64,000 nucleotides of DNA from Qipengyuania sp. HL-TH1 (GCF_036365825.1 NZ_CP142675.1:2178501-2242500), one strand, 5' to 3'. Positions 36,737 through 45,863 are shown, numbered from the stretch's first letter. The notes: generated by a model from the sequence alone, not told the origin. Numbers and translations are program-made.

Positions 36737-38887
36737 TCAGTCTCCCGCGCCACGCGGTGGGCGTGGTACATTTCCGCGAGATATTGCAGGCTTGTCGAAG
36801 CCAAGTTCGTTGGCGAGTAAGTCCCCTTCCGCGGCCGGCAGCCGCGCCAGCACGTCGGCGATTATGCGTTCCGGATTGGCGGACTGTCGGCCGCGGAAAG
36901 CCCCGCTGCGATACTGGTCGGCTAGCACGCTGCGTATGCTCGTACCGCCTCGCAAGTCCGACCGGAGAAGCGCGCGCGGCTGCGCCAGATAGGCGTCGGC
37001 AAGATTGGTCGAGCGCCATAGCCCGTCGGTGCTTGTCCGCCGGCCGCCCTGATCCTGGCGAGCTCCGGCGAGCCGCTCGACCTGCCCGGATGCGGCCGCC
37101 TCGTCGGCGTGATTGGTGAATGCGAGATATTGCGGAATCGCTTCGAGCACCAATTGCTGTCCGGGTTGCTTCTCTGGCGCGATGGCGTAACCCCAGATGC
37201 GGTGCGCGATTTCATGTGCAAGCACATGGCGCAATACGGCGCTGTCCGCGCCTTCATCGAGAAGATGGTCGCTCAACGCGATGCCGGATAAGTAAGACTG
37301 GCCGAGCGCGATCGTCTCGGGCACTTCCGCGATCCAAAACGGGCTCGTCCCGCCGATGTCGAAATCGCGGGCCAGCGCCCGCCATTCTTCGCAGAAGACG
37401 CGCGCCAGGATACCGGGCGCCTGGCGCGAGCCCGGAGCCAGATAAATTTTCAATGGCGGGCAGCCTTGCCCGCGATCGAAGCCTGTCACAGCGAAAGGAG
37501 CGGCGGCGACGAGAAAGTTGCCATACTGGCTCGGCGACACCGACAGCGCAAACCGCCCGTTCCCCGACGTCCGGCCATCGGCGAGCACCCATCCCTGAGG
37601 CAGCGACGCGGTAAGCGTCCCGCCCGCACGATCCCCGAGCAGGTAGTTTTCACCGGCTCCGCATCTCGGCTTGTCGTCATCGTCGGGAATCGCGCAGGCC
37701 GCGCTTCGCGGCATCGGGACCAGGAGCGCCGGCGTAAGAAACGTGCCACGTGCGAAGGATGTCGTCCATGCGGCCGGCAGCCCTGTTCCGGAGCGCCCGA
37801 TCCGCGCGGAATAGCGCACAGTGACCTTGGCACCCGGCTCGATCGCCTGATCAGTTGCGATCGATACGAGCCGCCGGTCGGGCGAACGCCAGATACGCTT
37901 GCCGCCCGGTGCGGAAATTGCCGTAATCTGGAGCAGCGGCGCTTTTTCGAGAAGAATGCGGTTCATTGGTGCGGCGGTTTGATTGACCAGCCGCACCGTA
38001 CCTTCGATCGTGATCGGTTTCGCTGGGTCCTGCAAATCGACGGCCGCGGCGAATCGTGTCATGGTCAGCCGCGCGCCTTCCGATTTGACGCCCGGGGGCA
38101 GGTCCGCCGTAGCAGCGGGGACCCGTGCGCGCTGCCCTGCCATCGTGGCATGGAGCCCGAAGCCGAACGTGAGACCGACCAGGGCGAAGACCATGCCGGC
38201 CGCCAGGCCAAGAACCCGCGATCTGCGGTCACACGCGCCACGCGCCGCAAATATCAGCGCCGCCAGGGCAGCCAGAAGGGCCAGCCAATACGCTCGGGCG
38301 ACCCAGGCGGCCGCAGATCCCACGGGCCAGGGGTCGAACGTGGTAATCCGCTGATCGGGGGTGGTGCCGAAGCCGATCCACTGCACCCACCCGGTCGGCT
38401 GTCCGACCAACACGACCAGCGCGATATACAGGACGACTACCAGAACGGCCAACCATCGCCGCGCGAACACCAGTAGCGCCAGTTGCGCCAGACAGACTTC
38501 GAGCAGCAGGTCCGCTGTCAGTCCCAAAAGGGCAGCGGGCCTGAAGAACGGGCCTATATCGGCGCCGACCCAAAGCAGGCCGATCGCGGCGACGGCAAGG
38601 GTGAGCGCGAGCAAAACCGCAGCCAAGAGTAAGCATTTTCGCAAGAATGACCAAAGCCGCTGCGCCCCTTCGCCGCGCAATCCCTTCGGCAAGATAAGAA
38701 GGGCGCAAAAGATCGCCGCAAGCGGGGCAATATCCGACACGACCTGCAGCAGGGTGATGGGCCCGGTGCTCACCGGATAGCCGTAGACGCTGCGCTGCGC
38801 GACACCGAGCAGCAGGAATATGGCCAAGCAATACAGTGCGACGCCCGATAGGGGAGAAACCCATCGCCGCCGATGCCCCCCCTTCAT
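36737..38887 (-). CDS. ABC permease-like membrane protein fused to M1-like metallopeptidase
   Basis: A 716-residue protein. The N-terminal 260 residues hold about six to seven hydrophobic segments resembling an ABC-2 permease half (LSGVALYCLAIFLLLGVAQR and onward). The C-terminal part is a gluzincin peptidase: HVLAHEIAHRIWGY gives HExxH near residue 558, and LEAIPQYLAF about 20 residues later gives the third zinc ligand Glu. Such fusions are known as ABC permease/M1 aminopeptidases. The start at 38887 overlaps the stop of the upstream permease by three bases. In this cluster it is the best candidate protease for trimming the small peptides, on the periplasmic side. Confidence 0.75.
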   Translation of the reverse strand: MKGGHRRRWVSPLSGVALYCLAIFLLLGVAQRSVYGYPVSTGPITLLQVVSDIAPLAAIFCALLILPKGLRGEGAQRLWSFLRKCLLLAAVLLALTLAVAAIGLLWVGADIGPFFRPAALLGLTADLLLEVCLAQLALLVFARRWLAVLVVVLYIALVVLVGQPTGWVQWIGFGTTPDQRITTFDPWPVGSAAAWVARAYWLALLAALAALIFAARGACDRRSRVLGLAAGMVFALVGLTFGFGLHATMAGQRARVPAATADLPPGVKSEGARLTMTRFAAAVDLQDPAKPITIEGTVRLVNQTAAPMNRILLEKAPLLQITAISAPGGKRIWRSPDRRLVSIATDQAIEPGAKVTVRYSARIGRSGTGLPAAWTTSFARGTFLTPALLVPMPRSAACAIPDDDDKPRCGAGENYLLGDRAGGTLTASLPQGWVLADGRTSGNGRFALSVSPSQYGNFLVAAAPFAVTGFDRGQGCPPLKIYLAPGSRQAPGILARVFCEEWRALARDFDIGGTSPFWIAEVPETIALGQSYLSGIALSDHLLDEGADSAVLRHVLAHEIAHRIWGYAIAPEKQPGQQLVLEAIPQYLAFTNHADEAAASGQVERLAGARQDQGGRRTSTDGLWRSTNLADAYLAQPRALLRSDLRGGTSIRSVLADQYRSGAFRGRQSANPERIIADVLARLPAAEGDLLANELGFDKPAISRGNVPRPPRGAGD

Positions 38888-40413
38888 TTGCGAGGGGACC
38901 TTGGAACCGCGCGGGCAACCAGAAGAGCCAGGCATGTCAGCATGACCAATTGTCCGCCCAAGGCAGCGACACTGGATTCGGAAAAGCCGAACACTGCGAA
39001 CGGGCGCGGCACATCGTTGAATCCCGTCAGATAGATCAACCCACCAAGCACGGCGACACCCAGAATCGGCGAGGCAAGATGGCGATGCGTCCAAACCAAC
39101 CAGATGGCCGAGGACACCAGCCCTGCGGCGGCGGTCAACGCCTGGAGCGGGGGGATGGAAAGAAGGGACGGGCCGGCCGCAACCAGCATCGGTACGGCCA
39201 AGGCGGCAATATGAGCAATTACGCTGTTCGATCCGCAAAAGACGGCCAGGCTCGGTTCGAAGGCGGATGCCAGCCTGGATTCGGCGAGGCTGATCTTGCG
39301 CATTAGAAGGATCGCAGCAAGATGCGTGAGGATCAATCCGATAGCGGGTGCGGCCAGGCCCGCTGCGCACGCCACCAGAGCGACAAGTCCGGCGCCGGGC
39401 GAGCGTCGCAACAAGCGTTCCGCTTCCAACAGCGCGCCGTGCACCAAGGTTGGCGGCGGGACCCCGGTTTGGCGCTGTATCGGCCGATCACATTGCTGCG
39501 GCCTGGGCTCGGGAATGGCGAAAGAGCGCGGTTTAGCCGGCTCTCTCCCCTCGGTTTTCAGCGCGAACGGCCCCATCAAAGCTGCGATGCTCAGCCCCAG
39601 CAGACAGGCAATGGCCGCGAATGCGAACTGATGTGATGCGGCGGTCAGTGCGGCAGGCTCGATGGTTTGCCAGGTCCTGGCGGCTGCGCCGGTGGTCGAA
39701 ACCAAGCCAATCGAAACACTGCCCTCTCCCACGCCGGGTGGCAGCGCGGCGCGCACCAGACGGAATCCTGATATGTCGAGCGGGCCGCCGATCGAGACAA
39801 TGATGCATCCTGTCCACCACGCGAACGCCAAAACGGCCCGCAGGATGGCCGAGCCGACAAAGCTTTCGAGAAGGACGGCGACCGGAACGGAAACCGCGAC
39901 CGGCAGTGACAGCAGGGCAGCAGATGCCGCGATGGCCCGCGCGCCAGGAACGCTGCCAAACCGAAGCCACAGAGTTGCATAAAGCAGCGTCCAGCAGGCG
40001 GCGGCAAACAGCGCCGCAAAGCCATAGAGCCCAAGCCCGCGTCCAAGCCCGAAGGAACCGGCGGGAAGACCTAGCGAGCGGAGCAGGCCCGTAACGCCAC
40101 TAGCGCGGTCGCGCGCAATTCCGAAATTCAGAAACAACGGGAAAATCAACAGCAAGAAGATCGACAATACCGCGCTGATCGCGAGCATCGCGGTATCAGG
40201 AACAAGTTTGAGCCAGCCGCTGTCCGTCGAGATAATGGCGTAGCCGGCGCCCGGACGCGGGATAAACGCCGCGGCAAGGGCAATGAGTGCCAGTAGGTGA
40301 TAGACCGTGCTGCGCGAGCGCTTGCGCAGAAGGATTTCGGCACCGGCGATGATCGCTATGCGTTGCAAGGAAGACCGCTTAATGCCGTGAGCCCGATGCA
40401 AGATCGCCGACAT
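38884..40413 (-). CDS. ABC-2 type transporter permease
   Basis: A 509-residue integral membrane protein with about 10-12 hydrophobic segments (for example YHLLALIALAAAFIPR and AISAVLSIFLLLIFPLFLNF), and the amphipathic GIARDRASGVTGLLRSLGLP typical of ABC-2/NatB-like permeases. It overlaps the ATPase gene upstream, so the exact start is uncertain: ATG at 40413 or GTG at 40431. With the ATPase and the permease-peptidase fusion it should form one transporter, possibly for export or self-immunity to the peptide. Confidence 0.75.
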   Translation of the reverse strand: MSAILHRAHGIKRSSLQRIAIIAGAEILLRKRSRSTVYHLLALIALAAAFIPRPGAGYAIISTDSGWLKLVPDTAMLAISAVLSIFLLLIFPLFLNFGIARDRASGVTGLLRSLGLPAGSFGLGRGLGLYGFAALFAAACWTLLYATLWLRFGSVPGARAIAASAALLSLPVAVSVPVAVLLESFVGSAILRAVLAFAWWTGCIIVSIGGPLDISGFRLVRAALPPGVGEGSVSIGLVSTTGAAARTWQTIEPAALTAASHQFAFAAIACLLGLSIAALMGPFALKTEGREPAKPRSFAIPEPRPQQCDRPIQRQTGVPPPTLVHGALLEAERLLRRSPGAGLVALVACAAGLAAPAIGLILTHLAAILLMRKISLAESRLASAFEPSLAVFCGSNSVIAHIAALAVPMLVAAGPSLLSIPPLQALTAAAGLVSSAIWLVWTHRHLASPILGVAVLGGLIYLTGFNDVPRPFAVFGFSESSVAALGGQLVMLTCLALLVARAVPRSPRK

Positions 40414-41044
40414 CGAACCGCCGCGCGCCACGTGCCAGCATTTCGTCCACGTGATGTGTGCAAACGATCAGGATGCGATCATCGACCAGCGTTGCGAGCC
40501 AGTCCAGCAAGGTGGCGCGCCCGGGCGGATCGATTCCCGCAAACGGTTCATCCAGCAGACCGAGAAGCGCACCGCTCTGTCCGACATAGGCAAGGCCTAG
40601 ACGCTGGAGCATACCCTGGCTGTATGCACCCAAGGCGACTGCGGCCTCGCCAAGCCCCACCTGCGCCAGCCCGGAGGCGGCCCTATCCCTGGCCTGCAGC
40701 TTGGGCATGCCACGCAGACGCAGAATGTAGGTCAGGAATTCGAAGCCGGACATTTCGGGATAGGCGCTGAAGTTTTGCGGCTGAAAAGCGAGGTTGGCGG
40801 CGTAATGCCGCCGGTCGCCCAGCCGGTCCCAATTGCCGAGACTGACCGCGCCGCCGGATTTTGAATCCAGCCCCGCCAGCGCCTTGAGAAGAGTTGATTT
40901 GCCTGATCCGTTGGGTCCCGTCAACGCTACAAGTCCCGGTCCGAAATTTGCCTCGTCGACCGTGAACAGTTCCACGCCATCCGGTCGACGAACCGTGAAT
41001 TGGCTGATTTCCAACCTGGCCGCCGCGTGCTCCACCTCGCTCAT
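40379..41044 (-). CDS. ABC transporter ATPase of the ABC-2 system
   Basis: A 221-residue ATPase. Walker A is GPNGSGKST (near 43-51), the signature is degenerate (YSQGMLQRLGLAY instead of LSGGQ), Walker B is LLGLLDEPFAGID and the switch His is in IVCTHHVDEM. The degenerate signature with otherwise intact motifs is common in CcmA/NatA-like ATPases serving ABC-2 permeases. It overlaps the upstream ABC exporter by four bases (ATGA). It energises the two permeases encoded next. Confidence 0.85.
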   Translation of the reverse strand: MSEVEHAAARLEISQFTVRRPDGVELFTVDEANFGPGLVALTGPNGSGKSTLLKALAGLDSKSGGAVSLGNWDRLGDRRHYAANLAFQPQNFSAYPEMSGFEFLTYILRLRGMPKLQARDRAASGLAQVGLGEAAVALGAYSQGMLQRLGLAYVGQSGALLGLLDEPFAGIDPPGRATLLDWLATLVDDRILIVCTHHVDEMLARGARRFDVGDLASGSRH

Positions 41045-42717
41045 CGCGCGACGCCTTCTATCGCGAGTTCGGGGGGAGCCCCCTCGTATACGATGCGTCC
41101 GTCTTCGATTCTGATGAGCCGATCGAGGTCCTTCAAAAGGTCGCCCTGATGCGCCACGATTAACACGGTTACGCGGCCTCTCAGCCCGCTCAACGCCTGC
41201 TTCACCGCCAGTTCGTTCGCCACGTCGAGAGAGGCCGTGGCCTCGTCCAGCACCAGCAGCCGCGGATTTCCTGCCAGAGCCCGGGCCAGAGCGAGCCTTT
41301 GCTGCTGACCGCGAGAGAGATTGCGCGCGCCTTCGTGAAGCACGAAATCGTATCCGCCGAAGTCCATGATCGTCCGTTCGATGTGAACCTGTCGACAGGC
41401 CTCTTGTACCCGCTCGAGCGAAATGCCGGACCTGCCCATGGCGACATTGTCATAGACCGATCCGGCAAACAGAAACGGGTTCTGGGGCACGATGGCGACG
41501 TCTTCGCACCGGGGAGGCCAGGCGCCGCCATCGCCGACAATCGTGCCGCTGGAAGGACGAAATATGCCGCAGACAAGACTTACGAGTGTCGATTTGCCCG
41601 ATCCACTTGGGCCGACAAGGCCGGTCACCTCCCCCTTGGGTATGTTGCAGTCGATGCCTTCGAGCGCGTTGGTGGACGATCCCAGATAGGCGAAGCTCAC
41701 CCGCCGAAGCGACAGTCCTATCGGACCAACACCAAAGGTGGGTGCGCTTGCCTCCGTATCCTCGCGATGCTGGTAGGGATTGAGATAATCGGCGTGCTTT
41801 TCATAAATGATCGCTGCCTGGCGTAGGCGCCCCAAGGTCACGCCGACCTGACTGATCGACGACACCAGGATGACCGCGTAGGTGACGAAGGCGATCAGCC
41901 CGGCGATTTCGAGCGCCCCCTGTTCGATCTGGATCGCGCCGAACCACAGAATGGCAAGCACCGCGAGCGAGAAGCACACCATGGAGACCGGGTTGACCAG
42001 CGCGATGATCTTGCTTTGGCGTACGATCTGACGCCAGGTTTCGTCCAGTCTCGCGCCGAACTTGCGCGAGAACCAGGCCTCCCTGCCATAGGCCCTGATC
42101 ACCAGTGCGTTGGCGACTGCCTCGACAAAATGGGCAACCGCCTCGGCACGGGCGGATTGCACCGCCAGCGACGCCTTGCCGATCAAGCGCACGAACCCGT
42201 AAATCAGGACGGCAACCAGCCCTACGCTGACAAGCGTGACCGCGCCCAACTGCCAATTCACCCACAGCATCGCCCCCAGAGCGCCGACGGTGAAAAGCGA
42301 ATGGCGCAGCAGCGTGATCAGCGTGTCCGATAACCCCGTCTGGACGATCGCAAGGTCGGATGCGAATTCCGAGGCCAGCGCGCCCGATCGCTTAGCAACC
42401 AGCCGGTCGATGTCGTCGGCCACGATATTGTCAAAGAAATTCTGCCGCAACAGGTTGCCGAGGCTCTCCGAAATGCGCGCGAGCATGTAACCGTAGAGCG
42501 CCATCATGGAGTTCTGCCCCAGCATGATCGCGGCGATTATCGCTGCGACGGCGATTGCCGATCGCGGAGACCCGCTTGAGACCCGCTCGACAAACTCTCC
42601 AAGAAGCGGCGGCATAAACAGGAACAGCACGGTGCTGACAATCAGTAGCGCGATGGCAAGCGCATAGCCGCCCGCCCGGAACCGCATCAGCCGGAGCAGG
42701 GAGGTGATTGCGTTCAC
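41041..42717 (-). CDS. type I ABC exporter (TMD-NBD half transporter)
   Basis: A 558-residue half-transporter. Six membrane helices in residues 1-310 start with YALAIALLIVSTVLFLFMPP. The nucleotide-binding domain carries Walker A GPSGSGKSTL, signature NLSRGQQQRLALARAL and Walker B RLLVLDEATASLD. There is no N-terminal C39 peptidase, so it does not cleave a leader itself. I place the start at the GTG 42717, overlapping the previous stop by four bases (GTGA), because the longer upstream frame lies inside the preceding gene. It resembles exporters of modified peptides and is the likely carrier for the MFN peptides. Confidence 0.85.
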   Translation of the reverse strand: MNAITSLLRLMRFRAGGYALAIALLIVSTVLFLFMPPLLGEFVERVSSGSPRSAIAVAAIIAAIMLGQNSMMALYGYMLARISESLGNLLRQNFFDNIVADDIDRLVAKRSGALASEFASDLAIVQTGLSDTLITLLRHSLFTVGALGAMLWVNWQLGAVTLVSVGLVAVLIYGFVRLIGKASLAVQSARAEAVAHFVEAVANALVIRAYGREAWFSRKFGARLDETWRQIVRQSKIIALVNPVSMVCFSLAVLAILWFGAIQIEQGALEIAGLIAFVTYAVILVSSISQVGVTLGRLRQAAIIYEKHADYLNPYQHREDTEASAPTFGVGPIGLSLRRVSFAYLGSSTNALEGIDCNIPKGEVTGLVGPSGSGKSTLVSLVCGIFRPSSGTIVGDGGAWPPRCEDVAIVPQNPFLFAGSVYDNVAMGRSGISLERVQEACRQVHIERTIMDFGGYDFVLHEGARNLSRGQQQRLALARALAGNPRLLVLDEATASLDVANELAVKQALSGLRGRVTVLIVAHQGDLLKDLDRLIRIEDGRIVYEGAPPELAIEGVAR

Positions 42718-43559
42718 TTCCGGCGCCCTGCGACCGCGAGCGCGGTTGCGAACATCCACAGCGCGTTCAAAGTGACCGGCAGGCGTAATTCGCGATTGCG
42801 GGTCGCAGCGTCGGGATATCGGTCGGAAAAGGGATCGGAATAGCCATAAAGCCCGTCCGATCCGCGCTGCACCACAATGAAGTGCAGACCTTCCAGCGCG
42901 CTCTGCGCATCGTGATCGTGGACCAGCATCGCGCGCAGCATTCTACCCGCGATGTCGATGCGGTAATCGCGCAGCAGTGCCAGCATCAGGGCGCCAAGCA
43001 CCACGCCAGCCTCCGGTTCGAACCGTATGCCGCCGGCAAAACCGTGATCGACGATATCAAGCAATTGCTCGTCATTGGCATCAAGCAAGCAATCGGCCGA
43101 AACGCCGTGATTACCATAGGAGGCTGGCGGCCCTGCGGGCTTGACGGCGCAGTCCGCGCGTTCGAGCATGGCCTCGAGCATCCTGATCCGCCCGGTCTGC
43201 CGGAACTCGGCGGGTTGGCGGGAGAGTTCGGTGCGCAGGTTGTCGACCATGTCGCCTAGGACCTGCGCCGGAATGCTCGCCATATGCAGCTGCTCGATCA
43301 GGCCGGCGAGGATCAGCGGGTCCATCCCGATGGCGTTGGGATTTGCGGCACCAAGCACGGCATCTCGAATTCGGCTCGCCTGATCGGCGAGTGTGTCGGC
43401 AGCGATCGCGCCGGACTGAATATTATGCAAGCAAGCCATTGCGAGCGCGGCGAGCATTGCCCCCTGCAGATCGGCTTCAGGATCGAACATCGCTTCCAGC
43501 GCATTCGCGGTCCGCGTTGCTTGGGCGAGAGTCAGCAATTCGTTTGGTTTGATGTTCAC
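42714..43559 (-). CDS. uncharacterised all-helical protein, peptide cluster gene C
   Basis: A 281-residue protein with mostly helical composition and no recognised catalytic motif (MNIKPNELLTLAQATRTANA at the start, LPVTLNALWMFATALAVA at the end). It is the third of three overlapping genes of similar length between the small peptides and the ABC exporter. A shared C-terminal pattern (a T-L pair followed by a hydrophobic helix) and similar helix spacing suggest that the three are distant paralogues. They could be maturation enzymes or scaffold proteins for the peptides. From memory they recall the uncharacterised DUF6895 group, which I cannot verify. Confidence 0.6.
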   Translation of the reverse strand: MNIKPNELLTLAQATRTANALEAMFDPEADLQGAMLAALAMACLHNIQSGAIAADTLADQASRIRDAVLGAANPNAIGMDPLILAGLIEQLHMASIPAQVLGDMVDNLRTELSRQPAEFRQTGRIRMLEAMLERADCAVKPAGPPASYGNHGVSADCLLDANDEQLLDIVDHGFAGGIRFEPEAGVVLGALMLALLRDYRIDIAGRMLRAMLVHDHDAQSALEGLHFIVVQRGSDGLYGYSDPFSDRYPDAATRNRELRLPVTLNALWMFATALAVAGRRK

Positions 43560-44404
43560 GCCGCTACTTCCTTCTCAAGAAGACATAGATGAGCCAGCGT
43601 GCTGCGGATCATCACACCTTGACCCGAGATGCGCGCGCGATCGTCGATCTTCTGGGCATCCGGCGGGCCGGGCAAAAGCGCTACATCGTCGCCGACCAGT
43701 TCGCGGATGCGCTGCCGGGCATGCCGGATGGTCGCGGTCGGAACGCCATAATATTCGAGGCCGAGCAGCGCCGCGACTGGCAACCAGTTTAGATAACCCT
43801 TGTGAACGGCGTGGAGCAGCAGGATGTGGGCGAAGCGTCGTGGCATTTCGGCGGCGGACATCAATCCCAGCCGCGCGAGTTGGGCGACGGTTATCAGGGC
43901 ATTGAGATCGTAGCTGTCGGTCTTGCGCCTGAGGGTTCGCTTATCGAGATTGTTCGCGATTTCGCGCGCCGTCGGTCTACCGGAGACGACCTCCACGCCT
44001 GTCGAAGCGAAATGCGCCCTGACCGCGGCATTCCAGGTCAGGGGCAGCTCGGTGCGTCCGATGATGCCGCTGGCGATCAGGCGGGAAATCGTCGCACTGT
44101 CCTGCTGCTCGTAGCCATCGGCTCTTGTGGCGAGCGAATGCAGCAGGGAGATTGCGTATTCGTATTCCGACGAATTGACGAGGATGTTTTCCAGCAATCC
44201 CGACCGCAGCCAGTCCAGCGACCGGTTCCGGATCGCGGTTACGTAGGTGACGAGCTGCGGTTCGCCCTCGAAACAGATGATGAATTCGGCCAAGGCCCCG
44301 GTATCGAGCAGGCTATCCTTTCCGGTTACGGCATTTCCCATGCCATCGAGACAAGCATCAAAGGCGCGCCTGGTATTGGCGGCCAAGGTGGCACGATCGC
44401 CCAT
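43556..44404 (-). CDS. uncharacterised all-helical protein, peptide cluster gene B
   Basis: A 282-residue protein starting MGDRATLAANTRRAFDACLD. The central region YDLNALITVAQLARLGLM followed by E-x2-R-x5-LLL aligns by eye with YSLTHAIFYLTDFGF and what follows in gene A. The frame is open upstream to 44539, but the ATG at 44404 overlaps the stop of gene A by one base (TGATG) and is the natural coupled start. Its stop overlaps gene C by four bases. There is no signal peptide and no clear enzyme motif. Confidence 0.6.
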   Translation of the reverse strand: MGDRATLAANTRRAFDACLDGMGNAVTGKDSLLDTGALAEFIICFEGEPQLVTYVTAIRNRSLDWLRSGLLENILVNSSEYEYAISLLHSLATRADGYEQQDSATISRLIASGIIGRTELPLTWNAAVRAHFASTGVEVVSGRPTAREIANNLDKRTLRRKTDSYDLNALITVAQLARLGLMSAAEMPRRFAHILLLHAVHKGYLNWLPVAALLGLEYYGVPTATIRHARQRIRELVGDDVALLPGPPDAQKIDDRARISGQGVMIRSTLAHLCLLEKEVAA

Positions 44405-45360
44405 CAGATCTCCTCCCAAAAGGCGAACAGCATCGTCATCACGAGAGTGGTGTGGTACAATTTGCGGAATTGGCCCGGTTCCCTGGCCTCGTCGTCGAAC
44501 GCCTCCTGCGTCGGGGCGACCGCGCCGCTGGGGCAGCACATCGCGGTTATCCTTCGCATACCGCGACGAAGTAGCGGGATTTCATAGCTGGTCGCCACGA
44601 AGCCACAAAAACCCCAGCACAGCAAAACCTCGCCAAGAATGTCTCGATTGTCCGCACGAAGCAGAACCGTCACCAGGCACAACAGCGTCCTTCGCAACCG
44701 AGCAATTTCTTCGCCCGACAGCACGTTGTCAATATTGGTGAAGCCGAAATCGGTTAGATAGAATATCGCATGCGTCAGCGAATACATGTCGTCGAAGGAA
44801 AACCGCGGGATCTGCTGCGACTTGCCAAACGATGTCAGAGTGAATTGATGGAGAAATTGGTCTACAGGCGTTTCGAAGCCGACCACCCCCAACGCGTACA
44901 TGACATCCATGGAACGATAGGGGATTCGGTCCATTCCCTCAAAATATTCGCATTGCCAAAGCTGTTCGACATAGTCCCGCTCCAGTGTCCCCTCGATCCC
45001 GTGCGCCTCGAACAGTTCGAGCAACATAGCGAGCGGGGAAGCGGCAGAGGCATCGAATGCACCCAGAAGATGCCAGTCGAATTCCAGTGAATATTCTATG
45101 GCCGCCTTTGACAACAGCGACAGATCGTGATGGTCGATGCCATATCGTTCGAGCACACGCACCAGCAACACCAGTTCACCCAAAGGCTTTATGCGCCATG
45201 GCAGGTCGACCTGCTTGCCTTTCAGTTCCTCGTGTTGCGCCGCCATGCTGAAACGACGACGATGAAGCGCCAACCATGCAAGCGCGGCCGCGTATCTGCC
45301 CTGTTGATCTGATGCCGTCTCGGCCTGCCTAGCCGTCGAGTATCGCTCCAGCAACCGCAT
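44404..45360 (-). CDS. uncharacterised all-helical protein, peptide cluster gene A
   Basis: A 318-residue protein, first of the three after the peptide genes. Notable segments are YSLTHAIFYLTDFGFTNI around 205-222 (a His-containing Y-x2-TH-x3-YLTDFG block), CLVTVLLRADNRDILGEVLL, and a terminal LYHTTLVMTMLFAFWEE. The conserved His and acidic residues could form a metal or active site, and repeated helix pairs would suit an alpha/alpha-toroid or repeat fold. The ATG at 45360 lies about 110 bases downstream of the last peptide gene, after a hairpin. Function unknown. Confidence 0.62.
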   Translation of the reverse strand: MRLLERYSTARQAETASDQQGRYAAALAWLALHRRRFSMAAQHEELKGKQVDLPWRIKPLGELVLLVRVLERYGIDHHDLSLLSKAAIEYSLEFDWHLLGAFDASAASPLAMLLELFEAHGIEGTLERDYVEQLWQCEYFEGMDRIPYRSMDVMYALGVVGFETPVDQFLHQFTLTSFGKSQQIPRFSFDDMYSLTHAIFYLTDFGFTNIDNVLSGEEIARLRRTLLCLVTVLLRADNRDILGEVLLCWGFCGFVATSYEIPLLRRGMRRITAMCCPSGAVAPTQEAFDDEAREPGQFRKLYHTTLVMTMLFAFWEEI

Positions 45361-45431
45361 GGTTCCCCTCCCCCACTCAGTCTTGGTTTCGCCCCTTAGG
45401 GCAAGAAAAGCGCAAACAGTTCCGGATGGAC

Positions 45432-45456
45432 TGGCCGCGGGAGCACCCCACGGCCA
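45432..45456 (-). promoter_or_regulatory. stem-loop between the peptide genes and the enzyme genes
   Basis: TGGCCGTGGG pairs with CCCGCGGCCA across a short loop in the minus-strand transcript. All ten pairs form, including one G-U wobble. On the plus strand that pair would be a C-A mismatch, so the structure suits the minus transcript. No U run follows. It could stabilise the peptide mRNA or attenuate read-through into the downstream genes. Confidence 0.55.
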
Positions 45457-45470
45457 GGACCATGTGTGCG

Positions 45471-45602
45471 TCAGTGAATTATGACGAAGACATAGAAGGT
45501 CGAACTATAGACGACAGTCGACCTGGGCTCACTGCTGTTCAACGCGTTGGACATGTTGTCCATCTCTACCGTGAGCGCGCCATCATTGAGGAAATTGAAC
45601 AT
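45471..45602 (-). CDS. MFN-family small peptide 3 (putative precursor)
   Basis: A 43-residue peptide starting MFNFLNDGALTVEMDNMS and ending STVVYSSTFYVFVIIH. The MFN start and the V-Y-S/D aromatic-hydrophobic tail match the two neighbouring peptides, while the middle differs. AAAAGGAA lies about 12 bases upstream. It has no classical signal peptide. The layout of a conserved start, a variable polar middle and a hydrophobic or aromatic C-terminus fits a leader-core precursor. Confidence 0.7.
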   Translation of the reverse strand: MFNFLNDGALTVEMDNMSNALNSSEPRSTVVYSSTFYVFVIIH

Positions 45603-45631
45603 AAGAGAAATTCCTTTTTGCTATGTCGCTA

Positions 45632-45760
45632 TCAGTAGGGCATTATCAATACCCATGTATGGCTATCGTACACTATCATCGCATTTGGAGTGACAGCATT
45701 CAAAAAGCCCGATGAGCGCGAAACCTTTTCTACAGTCGTATCGTCAAAAAGGTTGAACAT
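45632..45760 (-). CDS. MFN-family small peptide 2 (putative precursor)
   Basis: A 42-residue peptide starting MFNLFDDTTVEKVSRSSG and ending AMIVYDSHTWVLIMPY. A strong GGAGG stands directly upstream (GGAGGTGCTACG-ATG). It aligns with peptides 1 and 3 at the first five residues and over the last 15 (I-V-Y-D-S followed by T-W-V and hydrophobics). The Trp/Tyr/His content of the tail gives possible crosslinking or binding positions. Confidence 0.72.
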   Translation of the reverse strand: MFNLFDDTTVEKVSRSSGFLNAVTPNAMIVYDSHTWVLIMPY

Positions 45761-45863
45761 CGTAGCACCTCCAATTCAAAAAAGGCACAGTACGGCGCGC
45801 CGATCCCAATCGGGCTTTGGAAAAGTCAACGAAAAGCCCGCATATTGGGTCGACGCGACCGCT

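Noticed and set aside
38888-39370. In-frame upstream extension of the permease-peptidase gene
   Set aside because: It would lie inside the preceding ABC-2 permease gene; the coupled ATG at 38887 explains the start.
42714-45360. Lanthipeptide cyclase or dehydratase
   Set aside because: No zinc-binding CHG-type motif, no LanB/LanM features, and the peptide cores are not rich in Ser/Thr/Cys pairs.
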